Below are positions 1 through 5,138 of a stretch of 5,602 bases of DNA, piece by piece. Where the stretch lies: the NCBI GenBank assembly GCA_002762705.1, contig PCVE01000104.1, positions 3,091 to 8,692 of the forward strand, read 5' to 3'. The first letter of the stretch is position 1; each line of letters begins with the position of its first letter. The translations under genes and the position numbers were made by a program. The DNA is from Candidatus Woesearchaeota archaeon CG11_big_fil_rev_8_21_14_0_20_43_8 (GTDB lineage Archaea > Nanobdellota > Nanobdellia > Woesearchaeales > CG08-08-20-14). Under the pieces are notes generated by a model, which worked only from the letters and a program-made list of their open reading frames with translations, searched no databases and had not been told where the DNA came from.

Positions 1-2
1 CT

Positions 3-929
3 TCACACCTTAAATCTCTTCTCAAGTTCTTCACGCATCGCATAACCAAGATATGGATCGCCACCATAATAGTCCACCCTGCATGCGAGACTTATCTTGT
101 TCGCAAGGGCTCGTGCGACTTTTCCTTTGTTACATTTGTCCGCTGCGACCAATATAGGATGTTTTATCAGGACACCATGTTTTGGCGGCCGTGAATTTGA
201 TCTAAGATGACGGAACAGAGCCTTCTCTGCACCGAGCGTCTGCACAGTCGATGCTGGGAACATAGCAAGTCTCTTGATAGAGCCTGCGAGCTCGATGAGT
301 TTCGCGCCGATCAAAGCTCCTGCGACAGCGGTCGTATTCGGACATATCTGCTGCATCATCTCTTCTAGAAAAGCAGTATGAGCATCAGCGAGCTTGTACA
401 TCGACAGAAGTTCATCTGCCAGGTTCATCATCGGATCGAGCAGGTTTTTTGGGAAATCCGCACCCATCGATTCTGCGGCGGACGGCCCATCAACTTCAGA
501 CAGTAAGGTATCTCTGCTCTTTGATCTTATCAGTTCAGCGAATGTCTTATGATCTGATATCGCGCGTTCGACTTCTGGAGAATAATAACCATACCATTCA
601 CGAAGACGTTTCGCAAGATGGTTCGTCACTCTCTGCAGATCATCGATATTCTTTATGGCTTGGATTATATGTACTTCAGATGATACTGATCTCTTGATAT
701 CAGATTTGGCTTTCTTTATTGTCAGAGCGACAATCACATCTTTTGGACATGAACCACGTAATGAACCAAGGGCTTTTGTATCTAATATATCTGATCTTTC
801 TGCTTTGTGCTTTGAAGTCATCGTTCCTTCTGTATCTTTCTCATTCCTGCCATCATGGAGCATGAAATCTATTATCATACCATCATCATCAACTGCGAAA
901 CATCCACAGATATTTGTCACAAGCTTCAT
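3..929 (-). CDS. nop5: Nop5/Nop56-family C/D-box sRNP core protein
   Basis: The 308-residue protein is the archaeal Nop5 scaffold of box C/D RNPs. In this family it bridges fibrillarin and the L7Ae-bound guide RNA for 2'-O-methylation of rRNA and tRNA. An N-terminal domain (about 1-115, starting NICGCFAVDDDG) ends in the conserved REWYGYYSPE at 110-119. A helical coiled-coil stretch follows (about 120-195), then the Nop domain (about 200-300) with GALIGAKLIELAGS at 204-217, PASTVQTLGAEKALFRHL at 225-242, RPPKHG at 247-252 and GKVARALANKIS at 269-280. The length lies between the short Archaeoglobus-type and longer Pyrococcus-type homologues as I recall them, with no lysine-rich tail. I chose ATG at 929 over an in-frame GTG at 971, because homologues begin at this point and a TATA box lies 28 bases upstream. 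The stop is TGA at 5-3. It follows gene B by 25 bases. Fibrillarin often follows in archaea, so it may lie just outside the window. Confidence 0.95.
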   Translation of the reverse strand: MKLVTNICGCFAVDDDGMIIDFMLHDGRNEKDTEGTMTSKHKAERSDILDTKALGSLRGSCPKDVIVALTIKKAKSDIKRSVSSEVHIIQAIKNIDDLQRVTNHLAKRLREWYGYYSPEVERAISDHKTFAELIRSKSRDTLLSEVDGPSAAESMGADFPKNLLDPMMNLADELLSMYKLADAHTAFLEEMMQQICPNTTAVAGALIGAKLIELAGSIKRLAMFPASTVQTLGAEKALFRHLRSNSRPPKHGVLIKHPILVAADKCNKGKVARALANKISLACRVDYYGGDPYLGYAMREELEKRFKV

Positions 930-953
930 TGTCCTGCAGGTAAGAAGGTGCTC

Positions 954-961
954 TTTATAAA
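954..961 (-). promoter_or_regulatory. TATA box for nop5, overlapping the stop codon of the upstream gene
   Basis: The minus strand reads TTTATAAA at 961-954, preceded by a purine-rich GAAAAAGG that could serve as a BRE. Its centre is about 28 bases before the A of the nop5 ATG, which predicts transcription starting within a few bases of the start codon. No good Shine-Dalgarno site fits such a short leader. The box shares bases with the TAA stop (957-955) of gene B. The assignment rests on motif and spacing only. Confidence 0.5.
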
Positions 962-2079
962 CCTTTTTCACTGATTATAGCAGATTTCAATTTTTCAATG
1001 CTTCCTTGAAGAGTTAGAAGACTTTCTGTGCCAGCTTCAAGGTCATTATACATAGATTCCAAAGCACTTTCCATATATATAAGATCAGTCTTTTTCTGGG
1101 AAAGTTTTAGGCAGGCATTCTTGTAGCTTTCATTAAGGTCATCGAGAATGGTATTGCATTCAGCTACTTCATCAGAAAGACCAGTCGACACGACTTCCAT
1201 CGCGTTCACTCTGGCATCATTGAATTCTTTCATGATATCTTCTTTTTGCTTTTCATATACAGTTATATCTGCTTTATCTTTTTCGATCAGCAGTTCATAG
1301 TCAATTATAGATCTCTCATGTTTTTTTATTATATCTTCAAAAGCGCTTGCCTGACGAAGATATTCAGGAAGTTGCTTTGCTATCTTTCGTAAAGATCCTT
1401 TCTTTGGGATCCCAGGAAGCTTGTTCGAAAGTGATATTCGATTTTTCCTTCCAAAGAAACTTCCGACGGTTTTATTATATCTTTTCTTGAATTCATCATT
1501 CACTTTTATGACAAGATAATCTTCTGACAGAAGCCCTTTGATGAAAGCGAAACTGTCTCTTAGTTCATCATCTGTAGGGAAGTCTCTTGAGAATATCCTC
1601 ACAGATGCGACCTGCTGAAATGGAGCCTTGACATCAAGGACAAGCGCCTCGATCTGTATCGCCCTTGATGAGATCTCAAAATACGGTGTTGTCTTCTCTT
1701 TTCCTTCTGGCTGAAGGTATAACCGTTCTATATGGACTGAAGAAGATGTCTTTTCAGCATATTTTATCGCATCTTCTTCAAGTGCTTTTATTGTATCTGA
1801 AAGATTCCCTATCTTCAATCTGACTTTATCTGTTTCATAATTTATGATCTTATTATCATTTGAAGCTATATCTGAAAGGCATTCCAGACCTACTTTCACA
1901 GAAGTATTTGAATCAAAATAGCAATCATGTTTCCCTTTTAAGTTATAATGCATCTCAGTGTTCTTGTAAAATACATCTGTCGCAAGGTCGCAGAGATTCG
2001 CGCAGGTTGTATACTGCCTTGATGCGCCCAAAAAAAGGCTTTTCGTATCTAATGGAGTATATTTCGCGAGCTTGATCAA
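955..2079 (-). CDS. Uncharacterised protein B with C-terminal coiled coil
   Basis: I do not recognise this 374-residue protein. The N-terminal part (1-130) has no clear motif; cysteines at 26, 30, 53 and 67 are not arranged as a classic zinc site. Residues about 130-200 alternate hydrophobic and polar segments (for example IQIEALVLDV at 141-150 and DYLVIKV at 187-193), suggesting a small alpha/beta domain. A basic, glycine-containing linker follows (about 200-235, including SFFGRKNR and PGIPKKGSLRK). The last 130 residues (about 240-370) are charged and rich in Leu, Glu and Lys, as in a coiled coil. No signal peptide or membrane segment is visible. The start is TTG at 2079: in-frame stops lie just upstream and an AGGTGAT site sits 11 bases before it. 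It lies 47 bases after gene C and 25 before nop5, so co-transcription with C is likely. It could be a scaffold or filament-associated protein, but the sequence does not show this. Confidence 0.8.
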   Translation of the reverse strand: MIKLAKYTPLDTKSLFLGASRQYTTCANLCDLATDVFYKNTEMHYNLKGKHDCYFDSNTSVKVGLECLSDIASNDNKIINYETDKVRLKIGNLSDTIKALEEDAIKYAEKTSSSVHIERLYLQPEGKEKTTPYFEISSRAIQIEALVLDVKAPFQQVASVRIFSRDFPTDDELRDSFAFIKGLLSEDYLVIKVNDEFKKRYNKTVGSFFGRKNRISLSNKLPGIPKKGSLRKIAKQLPEYLRQASAFEDIIKKHERSIIDYELLIEKDKADITVYEKQKEDIMKEFNDARVNAMEVVSTGLSDEVAECNTILDDLNESYKNACLKLSQKKTDLIYMESALESMYNDLEAGTESLLTLQGSIEKLKSAIISEKGL

Positions 2080-2090
2080 TTCGATAGTCT

Positions 2091-2097
2091 ATCACCT
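2091..2097 (-). promoter_or_regulatory. Shine-Dalgarno site deciding the TTG start of gene B
   Basis: The minus strand reads AGGTGAT, a 7-base match to the usual archaeal anti-SD complement GGAGGTGATC. It is 11 bases ahead of the TTG at 2079, slightly longer than the usual gap. The site itself contains an in-frame TGA followed by TAG, so no start further upstream is possible. The first in-frame ATG lies 42 codons into the ORF. Confidence 0.6.
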
Positions 2098-2109
2098 GAG
2101 AAAGATGGG

Positions 2110-2116
2110 AAAAAAA
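2110..2116 (-). terminator. T7 tract between genes C and B (possible partial terminator)
   Basis: Eleven bases after the stop of gene C the minus strand has seven consecutive T, flanked by TTGC and CCC. Oligo-T on the coding strand is the archaeal intrinsic termination signal. No TATA box is evident between here and gene B, so the tract may only reduce read-through. No hairpin precedes it. Confidence 0.3.
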
Positions 2117-2126
2117 GCAAGAAATA

Positions 2127-3278
2127 TCATTCTTTGGATTCCATAGTTTCTAATTCTTTTGCAAGTTCGCCAAGATCCTCTTCTGGCTCCAGGTCAGGAT
2201 TCAGCATAGCATCTGGTTCGCCAGTCACTTTCGCTGTGAGAAGCTTTCTCTCATTCTCTTTCGCTTCTTCTAGCTTCTTTAGTTCTGCACGGCTGTTAGC
2301 TTCAATCAGACGTGTCTCCTCACGCTCTACAGCTCGCATCCTCTGAAGGGATTTTCTCTGTTCAAGGACAGTCTCTGGTCTATATATCCCATGCCTTGAA
2401 TTATCCAGACGCAATTCCTGCATCCTCTCTGAGACTTTCTGCAGATCTGTCGCCTGGTTATTGATCGCTTGTTCTATGGTAGCTTTGGCAAGATTTGCGC
2501 TTTCATAAGCAGTCAATAGATCAGTCTTCTGGCCGTACTGTCGAAGTATCGATCTGTATTTAGGAAGATTCCTCGTCAGATCTGTATTGAACTCTGCGAT
2601 GCCATCAAGTTCGACCTTCATCGTGCGTCTCTCCTGGATGGCTTCTTCCTTATCTATTCTTAGGTTGTTGATCTGTGTCTCGTATTTGCTTATCCTGACT
2701 GTGACATTATCGATAGCACCATCAAGCTGTATTAGATCATTAGACAATTTCGTGACAGTCGGATCCAAAGTAGGGTTCGATTCTGGATCATTTCTGACTG
2801 TCTCTTCATAAGCTTCTTGATAAGCTTTTTTCTTCAATTCCTGGAGTTCAAGATACTTTTTCTTTTTATCCAATGCCTGGCTTCTCAGAGTTACTATCTG
2901 TCTCTCTTCGGCATTGTACTTATTGATCATCTCATATCTTTCCTGCAGAGTCTTATAATTGATATCATGCAACTCTTTTAGATATCTGCATTTCCGCTCG
3001 AATTTCTTCATATTCGATTCGATGGTAGACTCAAGATCCTTACGAAGTGTCTTCTGTTTCCTTTTATGCAGCCATCTAAGTGCCCTGTTCTTGCTAGCAT
3101 AGTCATCTTCAAGAGTAATCATCTGCCTGAAATTCTCAGTAAGAATAGTGCCAAGCTTGCTTGCTTCTTCGACCTGGTTCAGATATCCACCATTTTTAGG
3201 AGCATGTCCAAAATCTTCGTCATCAAACTCGCCTTCGAAATCAGCATCATTCGCATCTTTCTTATAGTCTTTTGCCAT
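2127..3278 (-). CDS. Long charged coiled-coil protein C, unassigned
   Basis: I do not recognise this 383-residue protein. It is almost entirely charged helix. An acidic N-terminal tail (DANDADFEGEFDDEDFG at 8-24) is followed by heptad-like stretches at about 35-165 (very rich in Lys, Glu, Leu and Arg, for example KKKKYLELQELKKKAYQEAY), 175-228 and 245-350. A proline-containing break (NDPESNPTLDPT, 163-174) separates the first two. The C-terminus is acidic, with an amphipathic segment EEDLGELAKELETME at 366-380. There is one cysteine, and no membrane segment, signal peptide or nucleotide-binding motif. ATG at 3278 is preferred over an in-frame TTG at 3308 because a good SD-like site lies 5 bases upstream and an acidic tail is a natural N-terminus. 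It has its own promoter and an approximately 80-base leader with hairpins, and probably leads an operon with B. SMC-like, ESCRT-III-like or PspA-like roles would be guesses; no diagnostic motif is visible. Confidence 0.85.
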   Translation of the reverse strand: MAKDYKKDANDADFEGEFDDEDFGHAPKNGGYLNQVEEASKLGTILTENFRQMITLEDDYASKNRALRWLHKRKQKTLRKDLESTIESNMKKFERKCRYLKELHDINYKTLQERYEMINKYNAEERQIVTLRSQALDKKKKYLELQELKKKAYQEAYEETVRNDPESNPTLDPTVTKLSNDLIQLDGAIDNVTVRISKYETQINNLRIDKEEAIQERRTMKVELDGIAEFNTDLTRNLPKYRSILRQYGQKTDLLTAYESANLAKATIEQAINNQATDLQKVSERMQELRLDNSRHGIYRPETVLEQRKSLQRMRAVEREETRLIEANSRAELKKLEEAKENERKLLTAKVTGEPDAMLNPDLEPEEDLGELAKELETMESKE

Positions 3279-3283
3279 AATCA

Positions 3284-3292
3284 ATAACCCCC
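3284..3292 (-). promoter_or_regulatory. Shine-Dalgarno-like site of gene C
   Basis: The minus strand reads GGGGGTTAT, matching GGAGGTGAT at 7 of 9 positions, 5 bases before ATG 3278. It lies inside the reading frame opened by TTG 3308, which argues for the ATG as the true start. Confidence 0.5.
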
Positions 3293-3329
3293 ATCCTGTA
3301 TCATTCAAACAGTATTCACACTAATTCTC

Positions 3330-3374
3330 TTTAGGTGATCCCCTAAACGCACCCCTTTTAACTGAATAGGGGAT
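3330..3374 (-). promoter_or_regulatory. Overlapping inverted repeats at the promoter/leader of gene C
   Basis: ATCCCCTA at 3338-3345 is the exact reverse complement of TAGGGGAT at 3367-3374, with 21 bases between. The proximal arm also takes part in a second palindrome, TTTAGG (3330-3335) with CCTAAA (3342-3347), 6 bp around a 6-base loop. A further CCCC/GGGG match (3352-3355 with 3369-3372) competes with the first. With the TATA box at 3384-3392 the predicted start of transcription is near 3361, so the arms fall on both sides of it. The element could be a DNA operator or, for the 3330-3347 hairpin, an RNA structure in the leader. Confidence 0.45.
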
Positions 3375-3383
3375 AATATCATG

Positions 3384-3392
3384 CTATATAAA
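3384..3392 (-). promoter_or_regulatory. TATA box for gene C (and probably B)
   Basis: The minus strand reads TTTATATAG, identical to the plus-strand box at 4933-4941. It lies just past the stretch of T tracts following htpX. The predicted start near 3361 leaves a leader of about 80 bases before ATG 3278, long for an archaeal mRNA and containing palindromes. Confidence 0.6.
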
Positions 3393-3406
3393 TCTTATCA
3401 CTCATG

Positions 3407-3440
3407 AAAAACAAAACGCAGGCACATGATCCATCAAAAA
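3407..3440 (-). terminator. T-rich termination region of htpX
   Basis: Directly after the htpX stop the minus strand has T5 (3440-3436), then T4-G-T5 (3416-3407). Such oligo-T runs are the usual archaeal termination signal, and the promoter of the next gene begins 15 bases further on. Confidence 0.4.
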
Positions 3441-4295
3441 TCAATCCATCTCGTTGAGTCTGCGCACCCTTTCTTGTATCGGCGGATGCGTCGAGAACAA
3501 TCTGACAAGCGCGTTCCCCCTGAATGGATTGACTATGAACAATGAGCTTGCCGAAGTGTTTGATGATCTCATCGGCATGTGCATGTTCGCGCCTTCAAGC
3601 TTCTCAAGTGCGCTTGCAAGGGCCCGTGGATTATTGATCATCTTCGCGCCTGTCTCGTCCGCAAGATATTCTCGTGAACGCGAGATAGCAAGCTGGATTA
3701 TCACTGCGATCAATGGCGTGACTATTGCAAGAAAAAGAAATGATAATATATTTCCTCCGTCCCTGTCACGATTTCCGAACCCACCAAATATCGCAGCCCA
3801 TCTCGCCATCATCGCGACATACGATATGACTCCTGCGATTGTCGCCGCGATTGTCGCCACCAATATATCTCTGTTTTTTATATGGCTCATCTCATGGGCA
3901 ATCACCCCTTTCAATTCATCTTTTGAAAGCAGTCTCAATATACCGTCGGTGCATGCTACTGCGCTCTTTTTTGGACCTCTGCCTGTCGCGAATGCATTAG
4001 GTGTCGGATTGTTGATGATATATAGTTTCGGCTTAGGTATTTCTGCTAGCTGCGCCACTTCTTCTGCGATCCTATGAAGAACAGGATAATCTTTCTTGTC
4101 AGCAGGCTTTGCTCTATACATCGCGAGCACTATCCTATCTGAGAAAAGATATGAAAATAGGTTCATCACTACCGCAAAGACCAGCCCGACAAGAAGTCCG
4201 TTCATGCCTCCGACCAGTTGACCGACAAACAGCAGCAGCGCTGTCAGTACACCTAATAGCAATACAGTCTTGAATTGGTTGCCTAATGCTGACAT
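3441..4295 (-). CDS. htpX: HtpX-type membrane zinc metalloprotease (M48B)
   Basis: The 284-residue protein is an M48 family integral-membrane endopeptidase that degrades misfolded membrane proteins. The catalytic motif HEMSH is at 134-138 (two zinc-binding His and the catalytic Glu). The third zinc ligand is E209 in SREYLADE (207-214). Two hydrophobic segments open the protein (about 8-30 and 31-52) and two flank a Gly/Asp-rich loop (about 143-166 and 183-205), giving the usual four-segment HtpX layout. Other family landmarks are NNPTPNAFATGRGP (95-108), DGILRLL (117-123) and FSTHPPIQERVRRL near the end (267-280). The length is full for the family. ATG at 4295 is supported by an AAGGTGA site 4 bases upstream and a TATA box giving a short leader. 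It sits 105 bases after pth2 with its own promoter, so it is probably transcribed alone. No heat-shock operator is evident. Confidence 0.97.
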   Translation of the reverse strand: MSALGNQFKTVLLLGVLTALLLFVGQLVGGMNGLLVGLVFAVVMNLFSYLFSDRIVLAMYRAKPADKKDYPVLHRIAEEVAQLAEIPKPKLYIINNPTPNAFATGRGPKKSAVACTDGILRLLSKDELKGVIAHEMSHIKNRDILVATIAATIAGVISYVAMMARWAAIFGGFGNRDRDGGNILSFLFLAIVTPLIAVIIQLAISRSREYLADETGAKMINNPRALASALEKLEGANMHMPMRSSNTSASSLFIVNPFRGNALVRLFSTHPPIQERVRRLNEMD

Positions 4296-4299
4296 ATGT

Positions 4300-4306
4300 T
4301 CACCTT
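4300..4306 (-). promoter_or_regulatory. Shine-Dalgarno site of htpX
   Basis: The minus strand reads AAGGTGA, 4 bases ahead of ATG 4295. It fits within the roughly 15-base leader predicted from the TATA box at 4331-4340. Confidence 0.6.
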
Positions 4307-4330
4307 CGATGCACAGAAGAGTACTTTTCA

Positions 4331-4340
4331 GATATATAAG
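4331..4340 (-). promoter_or_regulatory. TATA box for htpX
   Basis: The minus strand reads CTTATATATC, almost the same as CTTATATATA upstream of pth2 (4816-4807). Transcription is predicted to start near 4310, about 15 bases before the start codon. Confidence 0.55.
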
Positions 4341-4366
4341 GATTGTGTAGAACTGATCCCCAAAAT

Positions 4367-4391
4367 GCCTTCAGAAAATATCTAAGAAGAA
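4367..4391 (-). terminator. T-rich region after pth2 (weak terminator)
   Basis: Following the pth2 stop and an 8-base palindrome GCATATGC (4393-4400), the minus strand is pyrimidine-rich with TTTCTTCTTAG and ATTTTCTG. It has no long uninterrupted T run, so termination here is tentative. Confidence 0.25.
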
Positions 4392-4400
4392 AGCATATGC

Positions 4401-4748
4401 TCACATCATGCCAAGTTCGCCTGTGATCTGGTCGATCGAATCCTCTGAAGCTGGACCGATAGCGCCACATGTCACTGTGCCTGGCTCTACTATTGTCCGA
4501 CCTGCATCAGTTATCACACTTGTGACAAGACCAGCATCTTTCGCCATCTGTATATAACGATGAAGATCTTTCTCATCCTTGACTTTCAATGCGATTTTCT
4601 TCATGCCAGAAGACCGCCATTCTTTGACAATCTCTTTTTCAGCTCTGAGCACTGCTTCTACAGATGCATGTGCTGCCTGGGCTGCCATCTTGCCTTTTGG
4701 AAGGCCAAGATCCTGCCTTATGAGAATGACTTGTTTTAATTCTGTCAT
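4401..4748 (-). CDS. pth2: Archaeal-type peptidyl-tRNA hydrolase Pth2
   Basis: The 115-residue protein is a Pth2 enzyme. It cleaves the ester bond of peptidyl-tRNAs released prematurely from ribosomes and so recycles tRNA in the cytosol. The length is exactly typical. KQVILIRQDL (5-14), PKGKMAAQAAHASVEA (17-32), W44, GMKKIALKV (48-56), AGLVTSVITDAGRT (72-85), PGTVT (89-93) and AIGPA (96-100) match the family. The conserved lysines 18/20, D81, T85 and T93 that line the active site in homologues are present. I chose ATG at 4748 because homologues start just before the KQVI strand. An in-frame GTG at 4787 would add 13 residues with no family match. No SD site precedes the ATG, while a TATA-like box is centred 26 bases upstream, which suits a leaderless message. 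htpX follows after 105 bases with its own promoter. Confidence 0.97.
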   Translation of the reverse strand: MTELKQVILIRQDLGLPKGKMAAQAAHASVEAVLRAEKEIVKEWRSSGMKKIALKVKDEKDLHRYIQMAKDAGLVTSVITDAGRTIVEPGTVTCGAIGPASEDSIDQITGELGMM

Positions 4749-4769
4749 AATCTTACTATTCGGGCAGTG

Positions 4770-4778
4770 ATTTAAATT
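4770..4778 (-). promoter_or_regulatory. TATA-like box for a leaderless pth2 message
   Basis: The minus strand reads AATTTAAAT, centred 26 bases from the A of ATG 4748. This predicts transcription starting at or next to the start codon, agreeing with the lack of an SD site. A stronger-looking box at 4806-4816 is the competing assignment and would give a leader of about 37 bases. Confidence 0.4.
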
Positions 4779-4805
4779 GTTTTCCACTTGCTGATGCGTA
4801 TAAGA

Positions 4806-4816
4806 CTATATATAAG
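4806..4816. promoter_or_regulatory. TATA element usable in either direction
   Basis: CTATATATAAG on plus reads CTTATATATAG on minus. On minus it matches the htpX box and would start transcription near 4785, ahead of pth2. On plus it would start near 4837, five bases before the small ORF at 4842. TATA boxes of this symmetry do not by themselves fix direction. Confidence 0.4.
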
Positions 4817-4841
4817 ACATCAGACAATTTTAGATCTTGAA

Positions 4842-4955
4842 ATGAACAGTTATTGGTGCGCAAAATATACGAAAAGATGTCGTATTGCCCGTGAAATCTG
4901 CCATTTGATGCGGTATGTGCCATGTCGAAATGTTTATATAGGACTAGTGACGTAG
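4842..4955 (+). CDS. Doubtful 37-codon Cys-rich small ORF
   Basis: ATG at 4842 opens 37 codons ending in TAG. The peptide is basic, with cysteines at 6, 13, 20 and 28 (spacing x6, x6, x7) and aromatic residues. A plus-strand TATA element is centred about 31 bases upstream, which would give a nearly leaderless message. Against it: no recognisable family, no SD site, short length, and a strong promoter (4926-4941) lying inside its last codons. I list it because four cysteines in 37 residues is high; it may well be chance. Confidence 0.15.
   Translation: MNSYWCAKYTKRCRIAREICHLMRYVPCRNVYIGLVT
4926..4941 (+). promoter_or_regulatory. Strong BRE-TATA promoter pointing into a gene-less stretch
   Basis: CGAAATG (4926-4932) directly precedes TTTATATAG (4933-4941). 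A purine-rich BRE followed by TTTATATA is a textbook strong archaeal promoter. Transcription is predicted to begin around 4963-4966, at the AGGGGG run. No protein gene follows at a sensible distance, so an RNA gene or a long leader to the gene at 5241 are the options. Confidence 0.5.
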
Positions 4956-4963
4956 ATATTGCT

Positions 4964-5080
4964 AGGGGGTAATTTGGACTGTTCAGTTTGTAGAAGACTT
5001 TGAGACTGGAAACGATAGTCTCAGTTGCACAAAACTGACTGATCGAACAAAGATGTGGCAGAGAATAGAGACATCGCCAT
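4964..5080 (+). ncRNA. Candidate structured RNA, family not recognised
   Basis: Beginning at the start site predicted from the promoter at 4926-4941, the plus strand can fold into a long hairpin. The lower helix pairs TCAGTTT (4983-4989) with AAACTGA (5032-5038), plus GT with AC around one bulged A. The upper helix pairs TGAGACT (5001-5007) with AGTCTCA (5017-5023). The loop holds G-GAAA-C, a GNRA tetraloop with a 3-base bulge. An asymmetric internal loop (4992-5000 and 5024-5028) separates the helices. A second small hairpin pairs GATGT (5052-5056) with ACATC (5071-5075). I see no convincing C/D boxes, K-turn, RNase P or SRP signatures, and no T-rich terminator until about 5204-5214, so the 3' end is arbitrary. 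It could instead be an mRNA leader. Confidence 0.3.
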
Positions 5081-5107
5081 AAAAAAATCAAATCAATATA
5101 ACTCACA

Positions 5108-5124
5108 CTCATAAAAAAAATGAG
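5108..5124. repeat. Short palindrome with an A8/T8 core
   Basis: CTCAT (5108-5112) pairs with ATGAG (5120-5124) around an A-rich core; on minus the core is a run of eight T. With another A7/T7 run at 5081-5087 it could end transcription on minus, for example of a transcript started at the TATA-like element near 5195-5203. No gene on that strand needs it. Confidence 0.3.
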
Positions 5125-5138
5125 AGATCCATCGATTC

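Noticed and set aside
3279..3308. TTG 3308 as the start of gene C
   Set aside because: The SD-like GGGGGTTAT would be inside the gene, and ATG 3278 is properly spaced from it.
3454..4077. 207-codon plus-strand frame antisense to htpX
   Set aside because: It lies wholly opposite a certain gene. Such long antisense frames arise from codon bias, and the product resembles nothing known to me.
4749..4787. GTG 4787 as an upstream start for pth2
   Set aside because: The added 13 residues match no Pth2 homologue and no SD precedes the GTG. The TATA-like box would then lie inside the gene.
5036..5050. tRNA T-loop-like GTTCGATC on the minus strand
   Set aside because: The flanking bases do not pair as a T stem, and no acceptor, D or anticodon arms are present nearby.
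4964..5060. Box C/D or H/ACA guide RNA
   Set aside because: CTGA occurs twice at 5035-5042 but without a matching RTGATGA box. The hairpin loop lacks the GA tandem spacing of a K-turn or K-loop, and no ACA sits directly after the lower stem.
4756..5112. 118-codon minus-strand frame between the zinc-ribbon gene and pth2
   Set aside because: No SD site, few acidic residues, rich in Ser, Tyr, Phe, Leu and Cys, no family resemblance, and it crosses the plus-strand promoter and hairpins. Its T8-flanked start is not a likely gene start.
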